From positions 186,001-250,000 of the forward strand of contig JALNQF010000033.1 of the NCBI GenBank assembly GCA_028456385.1: 64,000 nucleotides of DNA, in the 5' to 3' direction. Positions 34,662-45,806 of this stretch are shown piece after piece; the first letter of the stretch is position 1, and each line of letters opens with the position of its first letter. A program made the position numbers and the translations under genes. The DNA is from Ophiosphaerella korrae. Taxonomy: Eukaryota > Ascomycota > Dothideomycetes > Pleosporales > Phaeosphaeriaceae. The notes beneath the pieces were generated by a model. The model searched no databases, had not been told where the DNA came from, and saw only the letters and a list, made by a program, of their open reading frames with translations.

Positions 34662-36173
34662 TCACCACCCAAACCTCACAACATTCCCATGCCAATTCGC
34701 CCACAATGCCGTCCCCCTATCACTATCCATAAACCTCAAACACCGAATCCGATCCCTCGTCCCAAACTTCCCGCCCTCGGTCTTAATCTCCTTGACAATC
34801 TTGCCCGTCCACAAATTACATACGCGGATCGCAGTCCCAGACTCCTCGCTCTGCGCCGCAGCCACAAGACCCAGTCGCGCATGCACATCGACATCGAGCT
34901 CCATATCGTCGATGTTGGTATGGGGGAAGGCGAGGACAGGCTGTGACCAATGTTTGAACGCCGTGTGGTTCATTTTGCGGCGCTTTTTAACGTTGCCACC
35001 ATTAGGAAAGAGCGCAGTGAAGTACTCGTCGTTGTAGTGGTGATTCGCATAGTTAAACGGTGAGCGAGAGGAGTGCGAGATGCGAGGGGCGCGGATGTCG
35101 TATAGGAAGAGCGTGTCTTGGAGGCCTGAGGCGATGACGCGCGTGGAGTCGTCTGCGCGCTTGAGGCACAAGATGGGGTGCGGGTGGGTGAAGATGTGGC
35201 TTGAGCCGCCGGAGCGGGTGTCGTAGAGGCGGATTTTGCCGTTTCGACAGCCGAGGGCGATGGTGGTGTGGGAGAGCCAAGAGAGGGCGAGGATGTCGGT
35301 TTCGAGGGACTTGATGGGCTGTTTCAAGTCCCATGCTCCGCTTTGGGACCGGGTGAAGAGGAGCATGGAACTCGAGGCAGCGACTGCTAGGTGTTCGACA
35401 GTTGATACTGCAACACTGTCGGTAAGGGGAGTGTGCTCGAAACTTGTGGGTCGTGCTGCTGCAGTCCATATTGATGAGCAGCCTTTTGGCGTGAACTGCT
35501 GGCCTACGTAGGGGCCGTCTCTTTCTGGATCGCTCAGATATACTACCGGAGGCCTGTCTGAGCCGTACGTTGTGGTTGCGAGGGCACCAGTAGCTGGAAG
35601 ACAGGACATCGAGGAGATCGTGGATGTGGTCCGTTGTAATTCATCCCACTCCTCAAACGAGGATTCATTACTGGGAAAGGTGCTAGAGTCATCGTCGTCT
35701 TGAAAAACTTGAATTAAGGGCGGAGGCCCTTCACTACGGCGTATCCGTCGTCGCTTGATACTATTGTCTCCCTGCACTATGTACATGGTTTTTGAGAGTG
35801 AATCGTGGTCAAAGCAGCGGATGGGTGCGCCTGACGGCCGATCCACGACTTTCTTTGGCTTTACAGACAGTCCGTACATGCAAGCGTCCGGCCACATACC
35901 CTGTACGTAGGCTGAGCGTCTCTTGAATCCGATCTCGCGCTCGAGACAGGAATGCATGAGGTTGTTAGCATGTTGGCGCGTCACGCGTTCTTTGCGTGTC
36001 CTATTAGTTTGGGCAAGGACTGTATTTTGCACGCGTTCTTCTCTCTCTATCTTTCGGATGTTTTGTGCTGAGTACTTGAGATTCAAGTCCCGTGAAGCGG
36101 TTGCACTCTGGATCTTGAAGTACTTTTTCTTCCCTGCATCCCAGTAGAAGCCAGGTATGGTTTGACCGTTCAT
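34662..36173 (-). CDS. WD40 protein, DCAF4-like
   Basis: One exon, 503 residues, starting MNGQTIPGFYWDAGKKKYF. This IPGFYxD/KxxYFK signature opens DCAF4-type proteins, which are CUL4-DDB1 ubiquitin-ligase substrate receptors. A basic helical region and an acidic low-complexity linker (about residues 170-200) precede WD repeats from about 260 onwards: ILALSWLSHTTIALGCRNG, KIRLYDTRSG, DTLFLYDIRAP, AIRVCNLWTGKIV. The blades are weakly conserved, as usual in this family. It is head-to-head with the SelO gene, sharing a promoter of 344 bp. Function by analogy: adaptor for protein ubiquitination. Confidence 0.75.
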   Translation of the reverse strand: MNGQTIPGFYWDAGKKKYFKIQSATASRDLNLKYSAQNIRKIEREERVQNTVLAQTNRTRKERVTRQHANNLMHSCLEREIGFKRRSAYVQGMWPDACMYGLSVKPKKVVDRPSGAPIRCFDHDSLSKTMYIVQGDNSIKRRRIRRSEGPPPLIQVFQDDDDSSTFPSNESSFEEWDELQRTTSTISSMSCLPATGALATTTYGSDRPPVVYLSDPERDGPYVGQQFTPKGCSSIWTAAARPTSFEHTPLTDSVAVSTVEHLAVAASSSMLLFTRSQSGAWDLKQPIKSLETDILALSWLSHTTIALGCRNGKIRLYDTRSGGSSHIFTHPHPILCLKRADDSTRVIASGLQDTLFLYDIRAPRISHSSRSPFNYANHHYNDEYFTALFPNGGNVKKRRKMNHTAFKHWSQPVLAFPHTNIDDMELDVDVHARLGLVAAAQSEESGTAIRVCNLWTGKIVKEIKTEGGKFGTRDRIRCLRFMDSDRGTALWANWHGNVVRFGW

Positions 36174-36517
36174 TTTGAGGTGCCCACTATGTCCGAATGT
36201 ACAAATTAGGAACGTTGAGTGAGGGGATTTGCCAGTCAATTGCCTCTATGCAATTTTCTGGGATTTGGCGAGGAAGCAGGAACGAGACATGGTCAACGAA
36301 CATTGGCAAGAGAAGTGAGCGAGTCATACATAAATACACCAAAAATTGTTTAGCGCAAAGGCGAGTCAGCGCGACCACTCCGAGGTATGACGCCACTTCA
36401 ACGAACATCATTCTTACAGATGAATATGCGATATGATGATTTCGCCTCTTGCCATCTATTCCCTTTCTTTTGCACATTTCCTCTCCTTTGTGGCGTGCTG
36501 TAAATACCCCAGCGCCT
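36174..36517. promoter_or_regulatory. Divergent promoter between WD40 and SelO genes
   Basis: A 344-bp spacer between two start codons on opposite strands. The SelO start could lie a little further downstream. No clear element is identified. Confidence 0.5.
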
Positions 36518-38540
36518 ATGCTACGACTTCCTTCTTTCTGGCCTAAAGTATTTCTACGAACAGCAGTTACGAGACCACTCCGAAGACTCCACACGCCTTC
36601 CATGCGCTTGAACCAAGTTATGGCGCATCTCGATACCCCTCACACGTCCAGTGCGACCAGCGGTCAGCACACCTTCGCATCCATCCCTAAATCCAACATC
36701 TTCACAAAGAATCTACCCGCCGACTCCGCCTTCCCCACTCCCAGAAACTCGCACGATGCCAAACGAAAGGATCTCGGCCCGCGCATGGTGAAGGAGGCAC
36801 TTTTCACTTATGTCAGACCCGACCCACAAGGGGATCCTGAGTTACTTGCCGTAAGCCAGCGTGCACTGCGTGACATTGGACTGAGCGACGAAGTATCTGA
36901 GACGGAAGAGTTCAAGGAGGTCGTGGCAGGCAGTAAGATACTGACATGGGATGAATCAAAGCCAGATGAGGGCATATACCCTTGGGCGCAATGCTATGGC
37001 GGCTATCAGTTCGGACAATGGGCAGGCCAGCTTGGTGACGGACGTGCCATTTCCCTGTTTGAAGCAACGAACCCAACTACCAACACTCGCTACGAAATCC
37101 AGCTCAAAGGCGCAGGACGGACGCCATATTCGCGTTTCGCAGATGGACGGGCAGTTCTACGCTCGTCTATTCGGGAATTCATCGTCTCCGAGTATTTGAA
37201 TGCCATCGGCATACCCACCACCCGCGCACTCGCGCTGACCTTGAACAACGGCTCCAGGATTATGCGGGAGCGCGTTGAGCCTGGCGCCATCGTGACTCGC
37301 TTTGCACAATCTTGGATAAGGTTCGGCACCTTTGATATCCAACGCATGCGTGGTGACCGTAAAACGCTACGTACACTTGCCGATTACACAGCCGAGCATG
37401 TTTACGGCGGCTGGGAAAAATTACCCTCCAAACTCCCCAAGGGCGAACCAGACCAAACACATTACCAGATCAAAACTGGCCTACCGAAAGACACCATAGA
37501 AGGTGAAGCTGGAGACGAAGAAAACCGCTACGCGCGTCTGTACCGCGCCATCCTCCGTGCCAACGCCCTCACCGTTGCAAAATGGCAAGCATATGGCTTC
37601 ATGAACGGCGTGCTCAACACAGACAACACGTCCATCCTCGGCCTTAGCATCGACTTCGGCCCCTTCGCCTTCCTCGACACCTTCGACCCCACCTACACTC
37701 CCAACCATGACGACCACATGCTACGCTACAGCTATCGCAACCAGCCCACCATCATCTGGTGGAACCTCGTCCGCCTCGGCGAAGCCCTCGGCGAACTCAT
37801 GGGCGCAGGACCCTCCGTCGACGCCGCCACCTTCGTTGAAAAGGGAATCCCTGAGGCGGAATCCGAGGCCCTGATCACACGTGCCGAGAATATTATCGAC
37901 CGCGCAGGCGCGGAGTACAAGGCTGCCTTCATGGCGGAATACAAGCGCCTCATGACGCGCCGGCTCGGACTCAAAACGCAAAAGGACACCGACTTTGACG
38001 AAATCATGTCGGAGCTGCTCGACTGTTTGGCGGCGTTTGAGCTTGATTTTCACCATGCGTTTAGGCGCCTTTCGAGTGTCAAGGTCGCGGAACTGGATAC
38101 GGAGGACAGAAGGAAAGATGTTGCGGGTAGGTTTTTCCGCGCGGGCGATGCGCCGAGGCAGGAGAGTGAGGGGCGTAAGAGGATGGGGGCGTGGCTTGGG
38201 AAGTGGCTAGAGCGCGTTAAGGAGGATTGGGGTGAGGGCGTGGATGAGGAGAGGAGGGCTGCGATGGAGAGGGTTAATCCCAAGGTGCGTCTTGTAGCTT
38301 CAAACACGATTTTGGGTGTGTGCTAATGATGCTCCTCAGTTTGTGCCGCGCTCGTGGATACTGGATGAGGTTATTGAGCGAGTGGAGAAGAAAGGAGAGC
38401 GAGATATTCTAAAGGATATCATGAAGTTGAACCTTGATCCATTCGCAGAGCAATGGGGTTGGAATGAAGATGAGGAGGAGAGATTTTGTGGCGATGTCCC
38501 GAAGTACAAGGGTATGATGCAATGTAGCTGTAGTTCATAG
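36518..38540 (+). CDS. FMP40: SelO / Fmp40 protein adenylyltransferase
   Basis: Exons 36518-38284 and 38340-38540 give 655 residues. The N-terminal MLRLPSFWPKVFLRTAV is basic and amphipathic, a likely mitochondrial targeting sequence. The SelO pseudokinase fold is clear: YGGYQFGQWAGQLGDGRA, QLKGAGRTPYSRFADGRAV, SSIREFIVSEYL, NTDNTSILGLSIDFGPFAF. The DFG-like aspartate and the upstream asparagine bind metal. The C-terminus ends KGMMQCSCSS, where animals have a selenocysteine; here cysteine replaces it. SelO transfers AMP to hydroxyl residues of mitochondrial redox proteins. The 55-nt intron joins NPK to FVPRSW. It ends 62 bp from the convergent ORC5 gene. Confidence 0.95.
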
Positions 38541-38602
38541 GTGAGATGGATATATTATGCTGCGAGTTTTAAGAGTCGATAAATATTTAGAGGTACATCT
38601 GT

Positions 38603-40024
38603 TTAGTCCACGCCCCCAACAAGATACTCCCCAACCTCCAACCCTACCGCCCTTCCCAGTGCACGCGCATACTCCCACCCGAAATTCACCCTCCATCGCC
38701 CTCCTGCCTCCAGAACGTCTGAACTCCCCGCTCCTGCTCGGACCAACAGGCGCAAACTCGTTAGGGTCGCAATCTGCGTGTACAGGTCGGCGACCTGCGG
38801 TACTCCTCCATCTAAGAGGGCTCTGAAAATCGCCAAGAGGCGATCGAGTGGGAAAGGCGAGGGCGTCAACAAGTGGCGCGAGATTTTCCGAGCTTTGGTC
38901 GCATTTGCGACTGTGTTTGTGTGGGCGCGACGCTTGTTCTTGCGCTTGTCGGTGTGTTTCATGAAGTAGGTGATGTCGGTGCGAGCAGGGTTGTAGGAGG
39001 CGAGGTATGCGGCGATGAGGAGATAGGATGTGTAGAATGGGAGAGAGTGGGTTGGCAACTTGGCTAGTCTGCGCTTGCCGGGCGTTGCTGGCTCGAGGGT
39101 ACCGCTGACTGTGGCGATCTTTTCGGATTCGGCGGTCTTGATGATGCGATCGAGGACGGAATCTTCGAGCTGAAAGAGGTGTCGTCGGTTGATCATGAGT
39201 CGCGAGAAGTCGCGGGTACCGAATTGCCCGGATATCACTGGCTCGACGAAGGGTCGCCATAGTTTTGTTACACAGCTACGAAAGCTGATAAGGTCTCTGC
39301 CGGTGTGCTTGCTTAGACTGTCATATACGGCGACGATGAATCGGCTCCAGAGCCATGCGTCGTCTTCGGCAGCGAGATCAGGTGTGTAGTCAGGAAATTG
39401 TTCTTGGGATGGGGGCGTGAGGAAAATCTTAGGTGGGTTGTGACCAAGTATGGTGATGAGCTGGGCTCGGGTGTACGGTGGGAAGTTGAGCGAGGGCGTA
39501 GTAGAAGTGTGAAGAACAGAGGGTGCGAGAGGTAAAGTCGTTGTCAGAATGAGTGAGAGATTGGGTATTGTCTCACCCAGTCGCCCTAGAGCAGCGATCA
39601 ACGTGCCTCCACCCTCCCTCAGCTTGTCCATGGCATCTAGTACAAGGAAGAATTTTCCCTTTCCATCTAGTAGCTTAGACAGGTTTACGCACAGCGCACC
39701 CAGGTTCTCTGTTCGCGCATATCCTCGTTTGTCCAGCTTCTCATCGTGGTAGGCCTCCACGGCATCCAGTGACGCCGCGACAATGCGTTCTATGAGGTGT
39801 CGCGCGGTTATACATTCGCGAACATTCAGAATCGCGTATGGAAGGCCCAAGAGATGGAAGTAGGATTGAAGGATCGAGGTCTTGCCTGTTGCCGTGAGAC
39901 CATGGATGTTGAGAAAACTTGGGGAGGGAAGATGTGCTGTGTAGAGCGCACTAAGACGCTGTGTTTGCTGTTCGCGACATTGGAATTCGCGGTTGAGCTG
40001 GGCAATCAATTCGTCTGGTAACAT
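38603..40024 (-). CDS. ORC5: Origin recognition complex subunit 5
   Basis: One exon, 473 residues, starting MLPDELIAQLNREF. The AAA+ domain has Walker A HGLTATGKTSI (about residues 41-51) and Walker B-like FFLVLDAMDKL. The ORC5_C region follows, with LPFYTSYLLIAAYLASYN and the characteristic TDITYFMKHTDKRK, then a basic stretch and a winged-helix-like C-terminus. ORC5 is part of the six-subunit complex that marks replication origins in the nucleus. The length matches fungal orthologues. The GKTS of Walker A is intact, consistent with ATP binding. Confidence 0.9.
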   Translation of the reverse strand: MLPDELIAQLNREFQCREQQTQRLSALYTAHLPSPSFLNIHGLTATGKTSILQSYFHLLGLPYAILNVRECITARHLIERIVAASLDAVEAYHDEKLDKRGYARTENLGALCVNLSKLLDGKGKFFLVLDAMDKLREGGGTLIAALGRLGETIPNLSLILTTTLPLAPSVLHTSTTPSLNFPPYTRAQLITILGHNPPKIFLTPPSQEQFPDYTPDLAAEDDAWLWSRFIVAVYDSLSKHTGRDLISFRSCVTKLWRPFVEPVISGQFGTRDFSRLMINRRHLFQLEDSVLDRIIKTAESEKIATVSGTLEPATPGKRRLAKLPTHSLPFYTSYLLIAAYLASYNPARTDITYFMKHTDKRKNKRRAHTNTVANATKARKISRHLLTPSPFPLDRLLAIFRALLDGGVPQVADLYTQIATLTSLRLLVRAGAGSSDVLEAGGRWRVNFGWEYARALGRAVGLEVGEYLVGGVD

Positions 40025-41278
40025 TGTTGTCGTACTGCTTGTCGTAGTGTTTGGGTTGCTTGTGGTTTACTGACACCAGACGCGCTACTTCGGTGCGAAC
40101 GCGATGGCGCGTGCAACTAGTTGGAGACCATTCAATATCATCTTATCCATTCACTGTAAACTCACTCAACAACGTGATTATGCTCCATCCCCACTTTAGA
40201 ATGATCATACGAAGCGCCTTGCGAAGCTTCGTCACTCTGATAGGTCCCCACGTGGCAATTTGCACATCGCGAGGCGCGCTCAATTGGGCCGTGACCTGAT
40301 TAGGCTTGTTCTCATCCGCGGCCCCGTACCACCTTGCGACAAAACCCTCTTGCTCATTCCGACAATCCAACGATTCCATTTGAAGAAATATATATTTTAC
40401 TCCCAGATATTACCTATGGTAGACAATTCCTTGCGGTGCAGAAATTAAGTGCAAAAATGACGAGGGGGAGAGACTCCATGGCATCTCAGTCGCCGTCCGG
40501 TAAATGCAAGGTTTCAGTATTGCCTCAACCCCATCACAACTCTTCTACTAGCCCATGGTTCGTAAGATCATCCGTGGGGAGGGATTAATTACACGCAAGA
40601 GCCATGGACATATGAATAGGTATGAATAGGATACTCCACCGCCTTCTCTATCTATACAACAATACCACCTCATCCAACGACACACCAGATCCTCTAACCT
40701 CCTCAAAACCACCCCCGACTCTCAACACCTCAACCAAAACCAGCCCATAAAGCTCTCCCTTACTTTCACTTCTTTTGCATTATTAATTTCCTTTGTCTTA
40801 GTAGCAGACAAGTTTATTTAGCTTTGCAACATTTCTTTGCTTCTGGCTATACATGTTGATTATTTAGGAGAATCCTGAAGTGTCAAGACGACCGAGAACG
40901 AGTATTTATGAATGGACTTAAGGATTTGACACCTGTCTCTCTTCTGTTGTTTCGATGCATCAAGAACTTGTCTTGTCTCTTTGTCCATGATCTATATTCA
41001 TAAGTCGGCCGCGTGGGTACTTAGTGTTTTGTTAACCGCTTGGCTTAGTGAGAGACGGCAAGGAGCAAAGGCCGACGTGGATGTTGAACCAGGTACTCAG
41101 CACTAACGAAAAAGTAATTTTGACAGCCATATCAACTCTACTAGCGAAGCGTATTCGCAACTAATCCTACACCACAAATATACGTTACGATAGCTCCTTC
41201 GATGCGCCATAAACTATTCTAACCAATGCGCCGTTAAAATGCCAAGTATCCAATGTCATACAACCCCATTATTGTCGT
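40025..41278. other. Intergenic region
   Basis: About 1.25 kb: the ORC5 promoter and then the 3' flank of TAD3. It holds a direct repeat tatgaatagg near 40611-40630. No gene is supported. Confidence 0.5.
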
Positions 41279-42649
41279 CTAAACATGTAGCATGTGATTG
41301 AACTGCACAGCATCTTCTTTCTTGCCCTTGTTTTCCCCCTTGAACTCCCAGGCCAAAAATTTCCAGTTCAACTCGCTGGGGCGCCAGAACAAGCCGTTTT
41401 TGAGCCCACCAGACAGACCAGATGCTGGATCCACTTCGGCGCCGTCAGAGGTCATACCGCCGGTATGTGGCATGCGGGTTGAGAAGATGCAGCGCCGGAA
41501 TCGAGAATGCAGAATAGCCATTGAACACATGACGCAGGGCTCATTGGTGAGGTAGATATCCAGATCAACGCAAAGGTAGCCGCTAGATGCGATGTTATCA
41601 CTTTCGTAGTACTCCTTCTCGACAGCGGTAAGAGGACTATCACAGAAAAGCGAGCGGTCAAGGAGCGCAGGATCAATGCCGCCAGTGCGAAGTCGTTTCT
41701 TCGCAACCATGGCGATGGCACGTTGGACAGCATGAGCCATGACATTTCCGGTCCCGGTGTGTGGTTCTGCGTTGCCAGTAGGTGATCTCCAGCGGCAATC
41801 GCCTGCAACAGCAATGACTTGAGGTTTATCCCTGGTCCGATCGACAACGACAACGCCGATTTGTTCACCCAAACACTGTTCTGCAATCTGCTTCCCTGCT
41901 GTGTTTGCAAGCGCAAGCCAGGTGCCTACCTCACCCTCGATCTCAGCCGCATTTCGCTGCACGAGACTCGGATGCGGGCCATAGGGGTTGGTGTTCTTGT
42001 ACGAGATGGGCCAGTACTTTTCACTCCAGCCAGTAGCTTGCTCGGCAGAAATAGGTGCCAGCGCTGGGACTGTGACATAGAAGACCCTGGGGCTCATGGC
42101 ATTCTTCGTATCGAACGGAGGGCATTGGCGGAGGAGAGCAAACAGGTCGGCGTGCTGGATGTGCTTGGTAGGACATAGTAAGAAGTAACGCACTAGATTG
42201 AAATATTTAGTATGACTGTCACTAGCAGTGGGGTCACTGCCATCAACGACTGGAAGCGGAGATGGGAAGTCACAGGCAGGGGCAGAGGGTGTGGATGGAG
42301 ATAGTGATGCTACGGGAGTGGCAGGATTATCTTCATCACCTCTGGGGAGCCTTGTTGGCGGATAGAACTGCTTCTGCAGATGAGCAGGCAAGTACTTGAA
42401 CTGCACGACGCGTCGCAAATGAGAGATCTCAGACGTCTTGAAGTCGGGAGTAGCTGCTTGAACAACACTGGGAGGTTAGCACGCGAATCAAAGGCTGTAC
42501 CCGGAGTGAGCAGCTCACTCCTTGACAACATTGGCAAATTTGGCCGGCACCTCGACCACGTAGGCAGTGTATGTCTCGAGACTGGCGCGCACTTCGTCTT
42601 TCGTCCGGAGTGGGACTAGACGTCCTTCGAGTGGAGTTGGGATGCTCAT
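41279..42649 (-). CDS. TAD3: tRNA-specific adenosine deaminase subunit Tad3
   Basis: Exons 42649-42519 and 42467-41279 give 439 residues. The 51-nt intron contains a perfect gctaac branch site and restores KDVVQAATPDFKTSEI. The C-terminal deaminase fold has NVMAHAVQRAI, where the catalytic glutamate of HAE is replaced by valine, and the zinc site NEPCVMCSMAILHSR. This loss is the hallmark of the non-catalytic Tad3 subunit, which pairs with Tad2 to convert A34 to inosine in tRNA anticodons. The N-terminal half is the eukaryote-specific extension for tRNA binding. One exon junction was missed by simple ORF reading and found by frame matching. Confidence 0.9.
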
Positions 42650-43214
42650 TGCCTCGTCTATGCCACTTGACTTTTGTTCTAGTGAAGAAGAGGAGTGGTG
42701 GAGGGTTGGTGGTCGGAGGGGTCAAAATAGTGCCTCGGTAGGGTCGGTCCTTCGTTCCACCGACCATTCCTTCCTCTACCCATCCCTCCCGAGAGGCTCC
42801 TACTCTACTGCACGACAACAACACAGGAGAGTGACACACCTGGGGAAGAAAGAGACCTGGAGAAGACCCACCACATAACCGGCTTACTGTACAGTAGAAG
42901 GTGGGGTAAACACTAGGCGAGATTGGCAGAGCTACATACAATCATGCACCTGACATGGGGCCCGCCATATCCCCGAAATTCTTCAACCATTCAGAGCGAG
43001 TCTCGGTTATATGTTGCCCTAGACCATTCTAACTGCCGGTGATGCACAACATGACCCCAGACTAAACCCAATGGCACTATAAAGGATTATCAGCCACGGC
43101 CCATGTACATATGGACGTGGGACCACAACCGAGTTCTGCTCTCCTCCTCTCCCCTAACCCTTCACCTTTCTCTGGTAATTCGAGTTGTTTGGGCATATCG
43201 TCTGAAGCACAACC
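42650..43214. other. Intergenic, TAD3 and MFS divergent promoters
   Basis: 565-bp region between divergently transcribed genes. A TATA box for the MFS gene is listed separately. No gene is seen. Confidence 0.5.
43078..43083 (+). promoter_or_regulatory. Probable TATA box of the MFS pump gene
   Basis: tataaa, 132 bp upstream of the ATG at 43215. Confidence 0.4.
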
Positions 43215-45179
43215 ATGTCAAGCAAAGACGAAGTCAGCCATATCGAGAGCGGCCACGATGCTACTCATCCGAAGTCGCATACACAAGCACACATTGTGCC
43301 CATTGAACAAGCAGCAACGGAAGACGTGAAACACATTGACCTATCGTGGAGGTCTTGGGTTGTTGTCCTCGTATGCTGTTTTGCGTATGTGACGTCTGTA
43401 TCCGATTGATGCATCTAATATCTATTTCAGCGCCATGTCCCAAGTCTTCGTCGTCGTAGCCGCCGGCTCCGTCCTATCCTTCATCATACGCGAGCTTGGT
43501 GAGCCCGCAATTGCAAGTTGGGTTATCCAGGTACAACCTAATTCACATACCAATGTCCAAAAATCGTTACCTGACACAAACCAGGGCCCTCTGCTCATGC
43601 AATCAGTCTTATCGCCGCTCGTAGGGCGGCTGTCTGATGTGCTGGATCGTAAAATGTTCGCAACCATCCCACCTCTCATTGCTTGCGTAGGAAGTGTTGT
43701 TTGCGCGAAAGCAACCTCCATGAGCATGCTGATTGGTGGCGGCATCTTGATTGGAGTAACATTGTCGTCCATCTCGATTGTTCAATCGATTCCATCAGAG
43801 GTTCTGCCTCTAAAGTACCGAGCACTCGCAAGCGGATTTGCTGGAGCAGCTGGTACCGTGGGTGGCCTGTACGTATCATGGACGATCGCCTCTAGACGCC
43901 CGAGCTTACCGTGCCTTCAGGATAGGTGGCCTAGCAGCAGGCGCGGTGGCCAACATCGGCCGCACGGGATGGCGCAATATTTTCTGGATTCAACTCGGCC
44001 TGCATGGTTTTACTGCCCTGGGCCTCTTCACTCTATATTGGCCCAAGAAACGAACAGGCTACCCAAGGTTGAGCTTTAAGCAATGGACGTGGGCATGTGA
44101 CCCCATTGGTTGCTTCCTTGTCATTGTTGCCGCAACTACCTTATTACTTTCGCTCAATTGGGCTGGCGGCGCTTACAAATGGAGTAATCCTCATGTTTGT
44201 GCGAACTTACTTGTGGGTCTCTTGTTTCTCATTGCATTTTGCCTGTATGAATGGAAAGGGCGGTCAGATGGTATTGTGGCACATGTCTTTTTTACCAATG
44301 GACCCAATTTCTGGCTTTCGATACTTGCCTTCACCGTCGAAGGTTGGATCTACTACTCTGCTGTCAACGCAATCACGCCTCAGATTGTTCTCAATTTGGG
44401 CTTTGAGAGCAACTCATGGGACATTGCCATTCGACAACTGTCCTATAAGATCCCATCTTCATGTACCGCGGTGCTTGTTGCTTGGTATGCAACCAAATAT
44501 AAGGATTTGAGTAAGTAGAACTTTTATCACAACTTGAAAGGATAGTGGCTAATACTTGACAGAAACACCTATCGTTGTCACGTTTAGCATCATGCTTGTG
44601 GCGTCAATCTGCTATGCATGCATCCGCCCGAGCTGGAACACTCCGCAAATTGTTTTCACAGCCATGACAGGCATCGGCTGTGCCGGCCCATTGACTCTTC
44701 TCGTTGCATGTGTACAATTTACTGCGCCGCACGCCTTTCTATCCACAGCTACCGGCCTGGCATTTTCTGCCCGCGCCATTGGAGGTGCATTTGGCACAGC
44801 TGTTATCTATGCCGTCATCAACTCTCGCATTGCTTCACACTACGCTTCTGATGTTGGCTCTGCAGCCGTTGCCGCTGGCCTGCCGCAATCATCTGTTGCT
44901 GCTTTATTGAAGAGTATGAAGGGCGCAACTGCCCTTACTGCACAGGGTAAGGGTATACCTGGTGCGAATGCAGATATCATGAAAGCAGCATGGAGCGCCA
45001 GTTATTGGTCATATGCCCGGGCATACCGACATGGATGGTGGAGCGTTGTGCCGTTCGTGGCGTTAGCGACTATTAGTGTTGCTTGCATGAAGGGTGTGAA
45101 GGAACTGATGACCGAGAAGGTAGAAGCAACGGTCGAACGAGAAAGCGATGATGAAGTAATGAAGATGGAGAAGGCATGA
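43215..45179 (+). CDS. TRI12-type MFS efflux pump
   Basis: Five exons (43215-43384, 43431-43530, 43585-43868, 43921-44510, 44563-45179) give 586 residues, the standard length of the trichothecene/siderophore-pump branch of MFS. About 14 transmembrane helices are expected. Motif A is visible in GPLLMQSVLSPLVGRLSDVL followed by DRK, and the helix-5 region in GFAGAAGTVGGLIGGL. The N-terminus is hydrophilic and cytosolic. The second intron (54 nt, in-phase without a stop) is inferred from family alignment. The gene stands alone, with no biosynthetic cluster beside it, so export of a fungal metabolite or a drug is only a family-level guess. Confidence 0.9.
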
Positions 45180-45806
45180 TTGGTGTGTTGTTGGAGAGGC
45201 ACTCATACCGTTCCCGTATCGTTGAGGCTCACATCATAGTACCAGTGAAGTATGTTCAACAATTCAACGCTTCAACGCCATTTAGGCAAGATTGATCATG
45301 CCAATTGGTAAATATAGTTATTTTTGCCGAAGAAACAATCGAGTTGATACATTTTACGCATCACTCACCAGATTCCATGACTGGATCAAAACCATCGAGA
45401 ATACTGACGCTTAAAAACAATTACCAGCTAGCAAATAGTGTGTATTTCATAGTTATAGTAAACCACTTTGCCCAAAAAATACCTAATTGCCATTGTCATC
45501 ACAAATTCGCTTATGTCAGCACTTGGCACGATTCTTTTTGAAATGGCACTCACATCTCACACATCGAGGCTCCTCAACACCTGGAGTAAAACTCAAAATT
45601 TCTCTCGCTCACGCCGAAACTAGAAATTAAGCTTAGGCGAGGGGCTATCGTGGAAGTCAGGTGTTTTCAAAACTTATAGACGCACGCGCTGTTTTATCTG
45701 AATGCTACGACGATTGCAACGCTTTCTAAAGTCTTCTCTTTTTGTTCTGCCTTTCTTACTCCTTATTGGCATTTTATACCACCCATCACAAATATTAGAG
45801 AATACG
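45180..45806. other. Intergenic region
   Basis: AT-rich, no gene. The part from 45702 could be coding if the upstream ATG of the next gene is used. Confidence 0.5.
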
